Positions 25,250 through 33,378 of a stretch of 64,000 nt of DNA are shown piece by piece; position 1 is the stretch's first letter; every line of letters starts with the position of its first letter. Source of the DNA: Roseibium sp. HPY-6 (GTDB taxonomy: Bacteria > Pseudomonadota > Alphaproteobacteria > Rhizobiales > Stappiaceae); contig NZ_JBEWCD010000002.1 of assembly GCF_040530035.1 (NCBI RefSeq), forward strand, positions 806,001-870,000, in the 5' to 3' direction. Made by a program: the position numbers and the translations under genes. A model generated the notes under the pieces. The model was not told the DNA's origin and did not search any database. It saw nothing but the letters and a program-made list of their open reading frames with translations.

Positions 25250-25536
25250 CTTCTCATCCTTGCGGGCCGCAGTGAGTGGGACCCGACGCCCAAACGAGTG
25301 ATCGATCTCTTCGAAGACGTCAAGCCGAAATTACGAATTTTGTCGGACTATTTTTACGGGACCCTATGGGTCCCGAAATCGGGTGTTCTGGTCCCGGAAA
25401 TGGCGAATGGTGTTCAACAGGATATCAGCACAAGGGTCAAAGGACCCATTTATCGACGGATCTATGCGTCGTAGGTCACCTTTCTGCACAGAATGCGAGA
25501 TCTCTTCTGGAACCAATTCTAGTGATCAATTCCCCT
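25250..25536. other. Intergenic region upstream of the possible small gene
   Basis: It holds a perfect inverted repeat GGGACCC/GGGTCCC (about 25358-25374) with a 3-base centre and a related GGTCCCGG downstream, perhaps an operator or RNA hairpin. No convincing coding sequence is seen on either strand. Confidence 0.3.
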
Positions 25537-25663
25537 CCATCGTCATCCCGGCCAAGCAACGCGCGAGCCGGGACCGGGGAGCCCGTGCGCTCAAGATCAC
25601 GGAAGAGACTCCGAGGCACTCCGGTCCCGGATCTCAGCTTCGCTTCGTCCGGGATTGCGACGG
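25537..25663 (+). repeat. 127-bp palindromic element, copy C
   Basis: Closest to copy A along most of its length (GGACCGGGGAGCCCGTGCGC shared), with changes in the terminal inverted repeat (end GGGATTGCGACGG). It lies 28 bases from the 3' end of hrpB, so the tRNA island is flanked by copies on both sides. Confidence 0.85.
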
Positions 25664-25690
25664 AGGGCTTTTGCGCAATCGCCGCAACTC

Positions 25691-28219
25691 TCAGTCTTGC
25701 GGTTTCCCACCCCTTGGCTTCGCGCGCCGGGTCGCTTCTGCTTCTGTCGGATCATCCGGCCAGGGGTGTTTGGGATAGCGGCCTTTCATGTCCGCTTTCA
25801 CGTCCGCCCAGGAGCCGGCCCAGAAGCCGGGCAGGTCTTTTGTGATCTGGATCGGGCGCTGCGCGGGCGAGAGCAGTTCCAGGATCAGCGGCAGTTTTCC
25901 GTCGCAAACGCTCGGATGTTCCGTCAGTCCGAACAACTCTTGCACACGCACAGACAGTGTCGGTCCGGCAGCGGCGCCATAGTCGATTGGTATCCGACTG
26001 CCCGTCGGGGCCGTAAAGTGGGAAGGGGCGAGCGCGTCGAGCCGTGCAGACGTGTCGTAAGGCAAAAGGCCGGCCAGTGCATTGCCAAGCAGAGCAGCAT
26101 CGACTGCGGCAACGCTGGTCAGGCCGGAAAGATAGGGCTGCAGCCAGGTTTCGAGCGTATCGTTGAGATTGTCGTCCGAGAGATCGGCAAGGTCTTCTGC
26201 ACCATTTTCCCGGACATAGGCCACGCGCCTACGTAGACGCAGCTGGTCCTTGCTCCACGGCAAACGCGAGATGCCACGCCGTCTGATTTCACTGACAAGA
26301 GCCTTTTCAATTGCCTTCGGATCAGCGGATTTGATTGCGACAGACTGAAGCTCAACGGCCCTGTAGCGGGTGACGCGGCGGGCCTTCAGGACACCGTCAC
26401 CGGTGAGCTGCACCTCGTCTTCCTCAAGGATAGCGTCAGCGAAAAGCTCTTCGATGTCATCGCGCGAAATCGGCGCGCACAGCTGGATACGGCCGCTTGC
26501 AGCCTTGCCTTGAATATCGGCAATGGTCAGAAAGGCTTCCCCTGAAAGTGCATGTTCGCGGTCAAGCTCAGCGCCGCGCCCATTGGCAAGGCGGAAGCGT
26601 CCCGTCTGGCCACGCGCCTGGGCAACCCGGTCCGGATAGGCAAGTGCCAGCAAAGGCCCGGCACTTTCGAAATCGATCCTCGTTTCGCCGCCGCCTGCCT
26701 GGCGGAGCCACTTGAGTGCCAGTGCACGGCCATCCCGGGCGCGCTGGCTCTTGTCGTTCTGAAGATTTCGAAGCCTGACGCGTAAATCGGTATCGCGGCC
26801 GCCTAGGCCAGGCTCCGACAAAAGAAGTGCGGTCTGGGCTGCCGTGGAACCAAGATCCCGTTCGCACCCTTCAATCACCATATGCGCCAGCCGCGGATGA
26901 AGCGGCAGTTTCGACAGCATTTTGCCCTGTGGGGTCAGGCGACCGTTCGCGTCAAGCGCATGTAGATCTTCAAGGAGCGATGCAGCCTCTTTCCAGGCAG
27001 CTGCCGGTGGCGGGCTCGCAAACGCCAGGCTGGCCGGATTGGAAGTGCCCCAGGACGCGAGATCCAGAACCAGTCCGGTGAGGTCCGCTTCCAGGATTTC
27101 AGGTGTTTCGCTCGCCGGCAGCGCAACGGTCTGTGCCTCGTCCCAGAGCCGATAGCAGACCCCCGGCTCGGTTCTGCCTGCGCGCCCGCGCCGCTGATCC
27201 GCCGAGGCGCGGGACACACGAACCGTTTCAAGGCGCGTCAGCCCTGTCTGCGGTTCGAACCTTGGAACGCGCGCAAGGCCGCTGTCGATCACGACACGAA
27301 CGCCTTCGATCGTCAGCGATGTCTGTGCAATCGCGCTCGCCAGGACGACTTTCCGGGTCCCTGGCTCCGCTGGCCGGATGGCTGCATCCTGTGCACGAGC
27401 GTCAAGGCCGCCGTAAAGCGGTGCGATCCGGCAATTCGCGGGCACTTTGCCGGCGAGCAAATCAGCTGTGCGCCTGATTTCCCCCTGGCCGGGAAGAAAG
27501 ACAAGCAGCGAGCCGGTCTCTTCCGTCAGAGCCTGTCGAATTGCCCGGAAAATCTGCGGCTCGATCCGCTCCTTTGTGTCTCGGCCGAGATACTTCGTTT
27601 CCACGTCGAAACTGCGCCCTTTGCTTTCCAGGACCGGGGCATTACCAAGTAGTTTTGAAATCTCAGCAGCATCCAGCGTAGCCGACATCGGAACAAGGCG
27701 CAGGTCTTCGCGCAGGGCCGATTGCACATCAAGGGCTAGGGCGAGACCGAGGTCGCCCTCCAGGCTCCTTTCGTGAAATTCGTCGAACAGGATAGCGGCT
27801 ATCCCGGAAAGCTCGGGATCATCCAGGACAAGCCGTGTGAAGACACCTTCCGTGATCACTTCGATCCGGGTCTTTGCGCTGACCTTGCTTTCCATGCGTA
27901 CCCGGTATCCGACAGTTTCGCCGGGACGTTCTCCAAGTTCACTGGCCATGCGCCTTGCCGCGGCACGTGCTGCCAGACGGCGCGGCTCCAGCACCAGGAT
28001 CCTGCCGTCCTTGCGCCAGTTCGCATCAAGAAGTGCAAGCGGGACGCGCGTCGTCTTACCGGCTCCCGGAGCAGCAACCAGAACCGCGTTTTTATGCGCG
28101 TCAAGCGTCGTCAAAAGGTCCGGCAGGACGGCGTCGATCGGGAGAGGAGATCCGAAAGTGCGTCGCGCAGACATGGCCGGCAGCGTCACCTTTTTGCGAT
28201 CGGGAGATCCGCCATCCAT
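25691..28219 (-). CDS. hrpB: ATP-dependent RNA helicase HrpB
   Basis: 842 residues, normal HrpB length. Walker A 'AAPGAGKTTRVPLALL', motif II 'LFDEFHERSLEGDLGLAL', motif III 'MSATLD' and motif VI 'QRRGRAGRTEPGVCYRLW' place it in the DEAH family; the HrpB C-terminal domain is present ('WSWADVKADMKGRYPKHPWPDDP'-like end with 'PGFWAGSWADVKADMKGRYP'). The start ATG 28219 has AGGGACG 6 bases upstream and overlaps glk by 34 bases; an ATG at 28174 would avoid overlap. The role of HrpB in most bacteria is uncertain; it is probably co-transcribed with glk and mgsA. Confidence 0.93.
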   Translation of the reverse strand: MDGGSPDRKKVTLPAMSARRTFGSPLPIDAVLPDLLTTLDAHKNAVLVAAPGAGKTTRVPLALLDANWRKDGRILVLEPRRLAARAAARRMASELGERPGETVGYRVRMESKVSAKTRIEVITEGVFTRLVLDDPELSGIAAILFDEFHERSLEGDLGLALALDVQSALREDLRLVPMSATLDAAEISKLLGNAPVLESKGRSFDVETKYLGRDTKERIEPQIFRAIRQALTEETGSLLVFLPGQGEIRRTADLLAGKVPANCRIAPLYGGLDARAQDAAIRPAEPGTRKVVLASAIAQTSLTIEGVRVVIDSGLARVPRFEPQTGLTRLETVRVSRASADQRRGRAGRTEPGVCYRLWDEAQTVALPASETPEILEADLTGLVLDLASWGTSNPASLAFASPPPAAAWKEAASLLEDLHALDANGRLTPQGKMLSKLPLHPRLAHMVIEGCERDLGSTAAQTALLLSEPGLGGRDTDLRVRLRNLQNDKSQRARDGRALALKWLRQAGGGETRIDFESAGPLLALAYPDRVAQARGQTGRFRLANGRGAELDREHALSGEAFLTIADIQGKAASGRIQLCAPISRDDIEELFADAILEEDEVQLTGDGVLKARRVTRYRAVELQSVAIKSADPKAIEKALVSEIRRRGISRLPWSKDQLRLRRRVAYVRENGAEDLADLSDDNLNDTLETWLQPYLSGLTSVAAVDAALLGNALAGLLPYDTSARLDALAPSHFTAPTGSRIPIDYGAAAGPTLSVRVQELFGLTEHPSVCDGKLPLILELLSPAQRPIQITKDLPGFWAGSWADVKADMKGRYPKHPWPDDPTEAEATRRAKPRGGKPQD

Positions 28220-29226
28220 TGGCGTCCCTGAAGATCAACCGCAAATGCTTGCGGATCTCTTGCGTAAGAGGCAAGGCCCTCGAGCGCGGGGTCGGGATGG
28301 CGGACGATAAAGGTCGGTATCTTTGCCATCAGGGTTTCATGCGGCGCCTTGGCTTCAAAAGCCGACCTGAACCCGCCGTCCTGCAGGAAGCGTGTGATCC
28401 TGGGGGTGATGCCACCGGTGAGGTAGACGCCACCCCGGGCAAGGACCGTCAGGGCGCAATCCCCCGCGACACGGCCGAGGCTGCGCGCAAAGACTTCCAG
28501 CGTCTTGACCGCAACAGGATCATTGTCTTCCGCTGCCTGCGTGATGCTGGCAGGTGTTTCGAAGGACCGCTCGGCATTCATCCAGGTGCCCACCGCTCTG
28601 GCAAGCCTTGGCATTCCCGTGCCGCTGAGAAGTTGTTCTGCTCCGATGCGGCCTCCAAACCGTTCGATATGGGGCCAGATATCGACGTCTTCCGGCGTTA
28701 CCGGACCAAGTTCCACATGCCCGCCTTCACCGGGTACGGGTATCCATGTGCCTGCTGCAAAGATCATAGCCGCAGCACCGAGCCCTGTGCCCGGTCCGAG
28801 AACGAATTTTGCACTGTTTGCGCGGACCGCGCCGCCGCCCACCTGCTCGATATCCGATCCGTCATATCCGGGCAGGGCAAGCGCCTGGGCTTCGAAATCG
28901 TTCAGAACGATAACCTGCTCCAGCCCGAGATCAGCGATCATCTTCAAGGGCTCGATCACCCAGGCAGCATTTGTGAGCGGGATGGCATCGCCCGTCACCG
29001 GCCCGGCGACGGCGATGATGGCGGTCCTTGGTCTTGTTTCCGTTTCCGGCAGAACAACCTCACGGATCGCGGACGAAATATCGGCGTGCCCTGCTGTTGC
29101 GGTCTTGCCGCACATGCGAGTGGCGGCGTTGCTGTGGTCGACCAGCGCAAAACGGGCATTGGTCCCGCCAATGTCAGCCACCAGAACGGGATAGGCAAAG
29201 GTCGTCGAACGTTCAGAAAAACTCAT
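28186..29226 (-). CDS. glk: Glucokinase
   Basis: 346 residues of the bacterial ROK-unrelated glucokinase family. Phosphate-binding 'VLVADIGGTNARFALV', 'VLNDFEAQALALPGY', 'FVLGPGTGLGAA' and the glucose-site 'PGEGGHVELGP' are present. It phosphorylates glucose to glucose-6-phosphate with ATP. The ATG lies 2 bases after the mgsA stop. The pairing with methylglyoxal synthase suggests control of upper glycolytic flux and sugar-phosphate overflow as one unit. Confidence 0.95.
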   Translation of the reverse strand: MSFSERSTTFAYPVLVADIGGTNARFALVDHSNAATRMCGKTATAGHADISSAIREVVLPETETRPRTAIIAVAGPVTGDAIPLTNAAWVIEPLKMIADLGLEQVIVLNDFEAQALALPGYDGSDIEQVGGGAVRANSAKFVLGPGTGLGAAAMIFAAGTWIPVPGEGGHVELGPVTPEDVDIWPHIERFGGRIGAEQLLSGTGMPRLARAVGTWMNAERSFETPASITQAAEDNDPVAVKTLEVFARSLGRVAGDCALTVLARGGVYLTGGITPRITRFLQDGGFRSAFEAKAPHETLMAKIPTFIVRHPDPALEGLASYARDPQAFAVDLQGRQWMADLPIAKR

Positions 29227-29228
29227 GA

Positions 29229-29654
29229 TCAGGCCGTTCCAACCTCCGGCGTATCGGAGGTGGTTTGAAGACCCTGAAGCCGCGCGGACCTGAGAAGAAT
29301 GTCTGCCGTGGATTCGTTGAGAGCCATGGGAATATCATAAACGAGGGCCAGGCGCATAAGGGCCTTGACGTCGACATCGTGCGGCAAGGGCGACAGTGGA
29401 TCGACAAAGAAGAAGAGACCCTGCAGACGCCCTTCGGCAATCATGGCGCCCAGTTGCTGGTCGCCGCCAAGGGGGCCGCTTTTCAGCCGTGTAAGAGAAA
29501 GCTCCGGACAGGCATCCAGAACGCGGCCGCCGGTCGTGCCGGTTCCAACCAGATCAAACGAAGCCAGTTTCTCCCGATGCCGCGTCGCAAAGTCCACCAT
29601 CGCATCTTTCTTGGCGTCGTGCGCAACGAGTGCAAGCGTCGGATTGGCTGGCAT
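29229..29654 (-). CDS. mgsA: Methylglyoxal synthase
   Basis: 141 residues. The active-site elements of the family are visible: His12 in '[13 protein letters not shown]', 'GTGTTG', Asp65 in '[12 protein letters not shown]' and '[19 protein letters not shown]' with His92 and Asp95. It turns dihydroxyacetone phosphate into methylglyoxal and phosphate, a bypass that relieves sugar-phosphate build-up. First gene of mgsA-glk-hrpB; the promoter should lie in 29655-29774. Confidence 0.95.
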   Translation of the reverse strand: MPANPTLALVAHDAKKDAMVDFATRHREKLASFDLVGTGTTGGRVLDACPELSLTRLKSGPLGGDQQLGAMIAEGRLQGLFFFVDPLSPLPHDVDVKALMRLALVYDIPMALNESTADILLRSARLQGLQTTSDTPEVGTA

Positions 29655-29774
29655 TGTGGTTCCTCTTTGAGACGGGCAGCGGGAAGGTTATTAGCCCCAA
29701 AGAGTGGCAGGCGCAAAGGGTGATGCGCCGGATCTTGCCGGAAACCGGAAATTCGGCGCATTTTTTAGCTTCAC

Positions 29775-29808
29775 AAAAAAATGCCGCGCTCCCGTCCGAA
29801 GCGCGGCA
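29775..29808 (-). terminator. Rho-independent terminator of the DUF1194 gene
   Basis: A perfect 9-bp stem TGCCGCGCT/AGCGCGGCA with a 9-nt loop is followed on the minus strand by seven Ts, 27 bases after the stop codon. Confidence 0.88.
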
Positions 29809-29835
29809 GGTTATAAGGAGAAAGACATTTTTTGA

Positions 29836-30690
29836 TCAGTCGAAAAGATTGCACCGCACCGGTTCTCGCGCTGAAACGCGCTGGAAGTAGGGATCAGGTT
29901 CGTTCAAGTGCAGACCGGCAATTTCCAGAACCAGTTTCATCCGGATCGCGTCGGCAAAGCCTTCCTTTGATCTGACGGGAATTGCAAAGGAGCCCGGGCC
30001 ACCGATCACGCAATCTTCGTAATAATGGTCGAGATTGAGCATGGCCTGCCAAGTGTTCTTGTTCGATTTCATCATCAGCGGAAGTCCGTTGATCGTCACA
30101 CCTGCTGCAATCATCCGGTCGCGCATTTCCGTGACCGAACCACCCTGATTGTTGGGTCCGTCACCCGAGATGTCGATGACCCTGCGCAAGCCCATATACT
30201 GGTTGGTCTCGACCAGTTCGACGGACTTTTGCAGAGCGGACGCAATTGATGTCCGCTGCACCTGCCGCAAGGGGGCTTCGGCGATTTTCGAGGCGAAATG
30301 GGACGCGGATGCCGCATCCTGAACGACTGTCCAGTCCGCAACGATGAAGTGCTCGTCGACACCGCCCCACTCCATATATGTCACCGCAACGCGACCGATC
30401 GGACCGACCTGGATCGCATCAAGGAATTCACGCGACGTCAGGGCTGCCACATAGCCGGCGCGCTGTATTTCCTGCTCTTCGGTGTCCATGGATTGGGAGA
30501 TGTCGACCGCCAGGACGAGTTCAACGTCCACTTCATTGGCTGGATCGTATGTAAAGTTCGCGGCCACAGGCAAAGCCGGGCGGTAATCGCGGGCTTCGGC
30601 GGCGGCGGTGGTGAGCAGTATTGCTGCTCCTAGAATGGACAGTCGTTTTGCAACTGTCTGTGCACAGACTTTTGTTATGTCGAGACGCAT
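29836..30690 (-). CDS. Secreted DUF1194 protein with von Willebrand A-type domain
   Basis: 284 residues. A signal peptide spans about 14-33. The mature protein is a VWA-like fold with a metal-ion-dependent adhesion site: Asp63-x-Ser65-x-Ser67 in 'LAVDISQSMDTEEQEIQRAG' and the later 'VIDISGDGPNNQGG'. This arrangement is the DUF1194 family of alphaproteobacteria, for which no biochemical role is established. It is monocistronic with its own terminator; an AT-rich upstream region is shared with the divergent regulator gene. Confidence 0.88.
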   Translation of the reverse strand: MRLDITKVCAQTVAKRLSILGAAILLTTAAAEARDYRPALPVAANFTYDPANEVDVELVLAVDISQSMDTEEQEIQRAGYVAALTSREFLDAIQVGPIGRVAVTYMEWGGVDEHFIVADWTVVQDAASASHFASKIAEAPLRQVQRTSIASALQKSVELVETNQYMGLRRVIDISGDGPNNQGGSVTEMRDRMIAAGVTINGLPLMMKSNKNTWQAMLNLDHYYEDCVIGGPGSFAIPVRSKEGFADAIRMKLVLEIAGLHLNEPDPYFQRVSAREPVRCNLFD

Positions 30691-30789
30691 GGTTTTCTCC
30701 TTATTTGGTCTTTCGACCGTGGTGCCACGTCTCCCCAGTGTTATTTTGTATTTCTTTTGCTCGTCTTTTAGGTCCTTGTTATTCCTACT

Positions 30790-30808
30790 AAGGCGTCATA
30801 AACGCCTT
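30790..30808. promoter_or_regulatory. Short inverted repeat upstream of the DUF1194 gene
   Basis: AAGGCGT/ACGCCTT with a 5-base centre lies 100 bases upstream of the DUF1194 start. No T-run follows on either strand, so an operator is more likely than a terminator. The rest of 30691-30930 is AT-rich with no gene seen. Confidence 0.3.
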
Positions 30809-30934
30809 GGGTTAGCTTGAGGATTTACTTAGCAAGCTACGTGCCAAACGTAGCTGAAATGAATTTATCTGGCAAAATCAAATGTGCACGGAGTGCGTAT
30901 ATTCCACAGATAGGAAATAAATGCCGGATTGCTA

Positions 30935-30989
30935 GGCAAAATTTGCCGCGTGGCGTCACATTTCTGACATCGACCGGCAAATCTTGCCG
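30935..30989. promoter_or_regulatory. Two related palindromes, probable operators of the nucleoside locus regulator
   Basis: GGCAAAATTTGCC (30935-30947) and CGGCAAATCTTGCCG (30975-30989) share the arms GGCAA/TTGCC and are both followed by GCRTGG. Their centres are 41 bp apart, about four helical turns, which suits a tetrameric or looping regulator such as the SorC-type protein encoded downstream. Confidence 0.5.
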
Positions 30990-31065
30990 CATGGACTTTG
31001 CCGGGATCTTTGAAGGGACTGCCACCAAAAGCAGCAAAATGCCCAAAATTCAGGTGTTTTTTTGG

Positions 31066-31094
31066 TTGACGAAAACGTTGTCGCTGGTCATGAT
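31066..31094 (+). promoter_or_regulatory. Candidate sigma-70-type promoter of the regulator/nucleoside operon
   Basis: TTGACG (31066-31071), a 17-base spacer and CATGAT (31089-31094) precede the regulator gene by about 130 bases. The fit is moderate (5/6 and 4/6 to consensus). Confidence 0.35.
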
Positions 31095-31221
31095 CTGAAT
31101 AAATTCTCACCGAGTGAAGAATTTTTCGGCGCAAATTGCGAAATGAGCGCTCGTTCAAGAAAAGCTCCCGAGAGGGGTCGCGAATCGTTGGCGGGGTCAG
31201 GCCGGTTCACTGGCAGACCCG

Positions 31222-32226
31222 ATGGGAAGGTGTCGACGCGAAATGCAGGTGCGCGAGGACGATTGGACATCACATATGGCCATCAGGGCGGCCTGGCTGT
31301 CTTTCGTGGGTGGTCGCACGCAAGGTGAAATCGCCTCTCAGCTGGGCGTATCTCCCGCCAAGGTCCATCGTCTGATCGCACATGCTCAAAAGTCCGGTTA
31401 TGTGAAGTTCCAGATTGATGGCCGTCCTATGGAATGCCTGCAACTGGAAAAGGAGCTGTCCCGCCATTTCAGGCTTACCAACTGCATAATTGCGCCCGAC
31501 CTTGGCGCTGGCGACGACGAAGCGGCCCTGCGCGCCATTGCAGTCTCAGCATCGCAATTCCTGACAGGCCTTCTCACAGGCTCGAATGTCACCCGCCTTG
31601 GTGTCGGGATGGGCAGAACGCTGACGGCTTCTGTCGAGGCGCTGCCCAAAACCGCGCGCCCGGAACTTGAAATCATGTCCATCTGCGGTTCGCTGACGCG
31701 TACGCTCGCGGCAAACCCTTATGACATTGTGCAGAAGATGCAGGAGCGCACCGGCGGTATCGGCTATTATTTGCCAGTTCCATATTTCGCTGAAAACCGT
31801 GACGAGAAGGCAATGTTCCTGACACAGCGCAGCGTGCAGGATCTCATGGCACGCGCCCGTCAGTCCGACGCTTTCCTGATCGGATTGGGGTCGGTTGAAA
31901 ACGAGGGACACCTGGTTCAGCGAGGGATGATTTCGAAGCAGGAGCAGGAAGAACTGATGTCCTGCGGTGCGGTCTGTGATTTGATGGGCCGATTTTTGAC
32001 GATTGAAGGAAAACTGGTTCCCAATCCGCTCGGCGATTGCGCCGTCGGACTGCACTTCGATGAAGTGCGCGGGCGCCGCGTTATTGCGCTGGTGGGTGGT
32101 GAGAGCAAGGTGGATGCCACGCTTGCTGCACTGCGCACCGGTGTTATCACCGACCTGGTGGCAGACGAGACCCTTGCGAGGGCTTTGAGCGCACGGGTCG
32201 GTTTGCAGTTGGCACAGTCCGCATGA
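31222..32226 (+). CDS. SorC/DeoR-type sugar-binding transcriptional regulator
   Basis: 334 residues from the first ATG; in-frame ATGs at 31243 (with GGAAGG upstream) and 31276 are also possible. The helix-turn-helix lies near 30-60 ('RTQGEIASQLGVSPAKVHRL'). The large C-terminal domain is the SorC sugar-phosphate-binding fold ('VTRLGVGMGRTLTASVEALP', 'IGLGSVENEGHLVQRGMISK', 'RVIALVGGESKVDATLAAL'). B. subtilis DeoR, of this family, senses deoxyribose-5-phosphate and controls deoC-nupC-pdp. A deoC gene lies in the same locus here, so an analogous role is inferred. The first BMP gene follows after 70 bases. Confidence 0.9.
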   Translation: MGRCRREMQVREDDWTSHMAIRAAWLSFVGGRTQGEIASQLGVSPAKVHRLIAHAQKSGYVKFQIDGRPMECLQLEKELSRHFRLTNCIIAPDLGAGDDEAALRAIAVSASQFLTGLLTGSNVTRLGVGMGRTLTASVEALPKTARPELEIMSICGSLTRTLAANPYDIVQKMQERTGGIGYYLPVPYFAENRDEKAMFLTQRSVQDLMARARQSDAFLIGLGSVENEGHLVQRGMISKQEQEELMSCGAVCDLMGRFLTIEGKLVPNPLGDCAVGLHFDEVRGRRVIALVGGESKVDATLAALRTGVITDLVADETLARALSARVGLQLAQSA

Positions 32227-32296
32227 AGCGGCTGGGTCACGAGGGGAAACGGGCCAGTCAGGATAAGACGGCCCCCGCATGTCGGAGGACATAAAC

Positions 32297-33295
32297 GTGA
32301 AAAAGTTTCTAACCATCGGCACGGCGCTTGCCGGACTGGCCTTTTCTGTTGTGAGCGCAACGGCTGAAACCAAGCCGGCCGTGCTTTACGATCTCGGCGG
32401 CCGTTTCGACAAGTCGTTCAACGAGGCCGCCTATACCGGTGCTGAAAAGTTCAAAGAGGACTACGGCATCGAGTACCGCGACTTTGAAATCCAGAACGAT
32501 AGCCAGCGCGAGCAGGCGCTTCGCAACTTTGCAAAGCGCGGCATGAACCCGATCGTTGCGATCGGCTTCTCCCAGGCAAATGCGGTTGAGAAAGTCGCCG
32601 CGGAGTTTCCGGACATCCAGTTTGCGATCGTTGATATGGTCGTCGACCTTCCGAACGTTCGTTCGATCCTCTTCAAGGAGCATGAGGGCTCTTACATTGT
32701 CGGTATGCTTGCGGCCATGGCCTCCGAAACCGGCAAGGTCGGTTTTGTCGGCGGCATGGATATTCCGCTGATCAGCAAGTTCGCCTGCGGTTACAAGCAG
32801 GGCGTTGCGGCTGCCAATCCGGACGCAGAAATCTTTGAGAACATGACCGGCACGACGGGCGCGGCCTGGAACGATCCGGTCAAAGGCGGTGAGCTCGCAA
32901 AATCCCAGTTCGACCGCGGTGCGGATGTTGTCTATCACGCAGCCGGAGGCACCGGCATCGGCGTGCTTCAGGCTGCAGCGGACGCCGGCAAGCTCGGCAT
33001 CGGTGTGGACAGCAACCAGAACGGTCTGCATCCCGGATCCGTTCTGACATCCATGCTCAAGCGCGTTGATATTGCCGTTTACCAGGCTTTCGAAGACGCT
33101 GAAAACGACACATGGTCCTCCGGTTTCGAAGTCCTTGGCCTTAAAGAGGGTGGCGTTGACTGGGCGCTGGACGACAACAATGCGGAACTCGTCAACGACG
33201 AGATGAAGGCGGCCGTTGAAGAGGCAAGCCAGAAGATCATCTCCGGTGAAATCGTCGTTCACGACTACATGTCCGACGAATCCTGCCCGAACTAA
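32297..33295 (+). CDS. BMP-family nucleoside-binding protein, paralogue 1
   Basis: 332 residues from a GTG at 32297 that follows GGAGGA at a normal distance; the ATG at 32279 precedes that site and is rejected. A signal peptide (about 1-23, ending SATA) exports it. The mature protein is a BMP/PnrA-type periplasmic binding fold: 'GGRFDKSFNEAAYTGAEKF' (ligand-loop DKSFN), 'IVAIGFSQANAV', 'FVGGMDIPLISKFACGYKQG', 'GVDSNQNGLHPGSVLTSM'. Family members bind purine and other nucleosides. It is about two-thirds identical to the next gene's product. Confidence 0.93.
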   Translation: MKKFLTIGTALAGLAFSVVSATAETKPAVLYDLGGRFDKSFNEAAYTGAEKFKEDYGIEYRDFEIQNDSQREQALRNFAKRGMNPIVAIGFSQANAVEKVAAEFPDIQFAIVDMVVDLPNVRSILFKEHEGSYIVGMLAAMASETGKVGFVGGMDIPLISKFACGYKQGVAAANPDAEIFENMTGTTGAAWNDPVKGGELAKSQFDRGADVVYHAAGGTGIGVLQAAADAGKLGIGVDSNQNGLHPGSVLTSMLKRVDIAVYQAFEDAENDTWSSGFEVLGLKEGGVDWALDDNNAELVNDEMKAAVEEASQKIISGEIVVHDYMSDESCPN

Positions 33296-33307
33296 GACAC
33301 ACCAATT

Positions 33308-33332
33308 GCCTCCGCGCGTAGTGCGCGGAGGC
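33308..33332 (+). promoter_or_regulatory. Intercistronic stem-loop between the two BMP genes
   Basis: A perfect 10-bp stem GCCTCCGCGC/GCGCGGAGGC with a 5-base loop starts 13 bases after the first BMP stop. There is no T-run, so it more likely protects the upstream mRNA (raising binding-protein yield) or causes partial attenuation. Confidence 0.5.
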
Positions 33333-33378
33333 CCTCACGCAAATTGTCTGCCGCCCAATCGTTCTGCTGGGGGATCGG

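Noticed and set aside
23862..25690. Prophage or integrative-element remnant
   Set aside because: The region has tRNAs and repeats but no integrase, attachment-site duplication or phage gene, so only a tRNA island with palindromic elements can be supported.
27955..29268. 437-codon plus-strand open frame opposite hrpB and glk
   Set aside because: It lies wholly antisense to two clear enzyme genes with intact motifs, has no family features and reflects GC-rich codon structure of the other strand.
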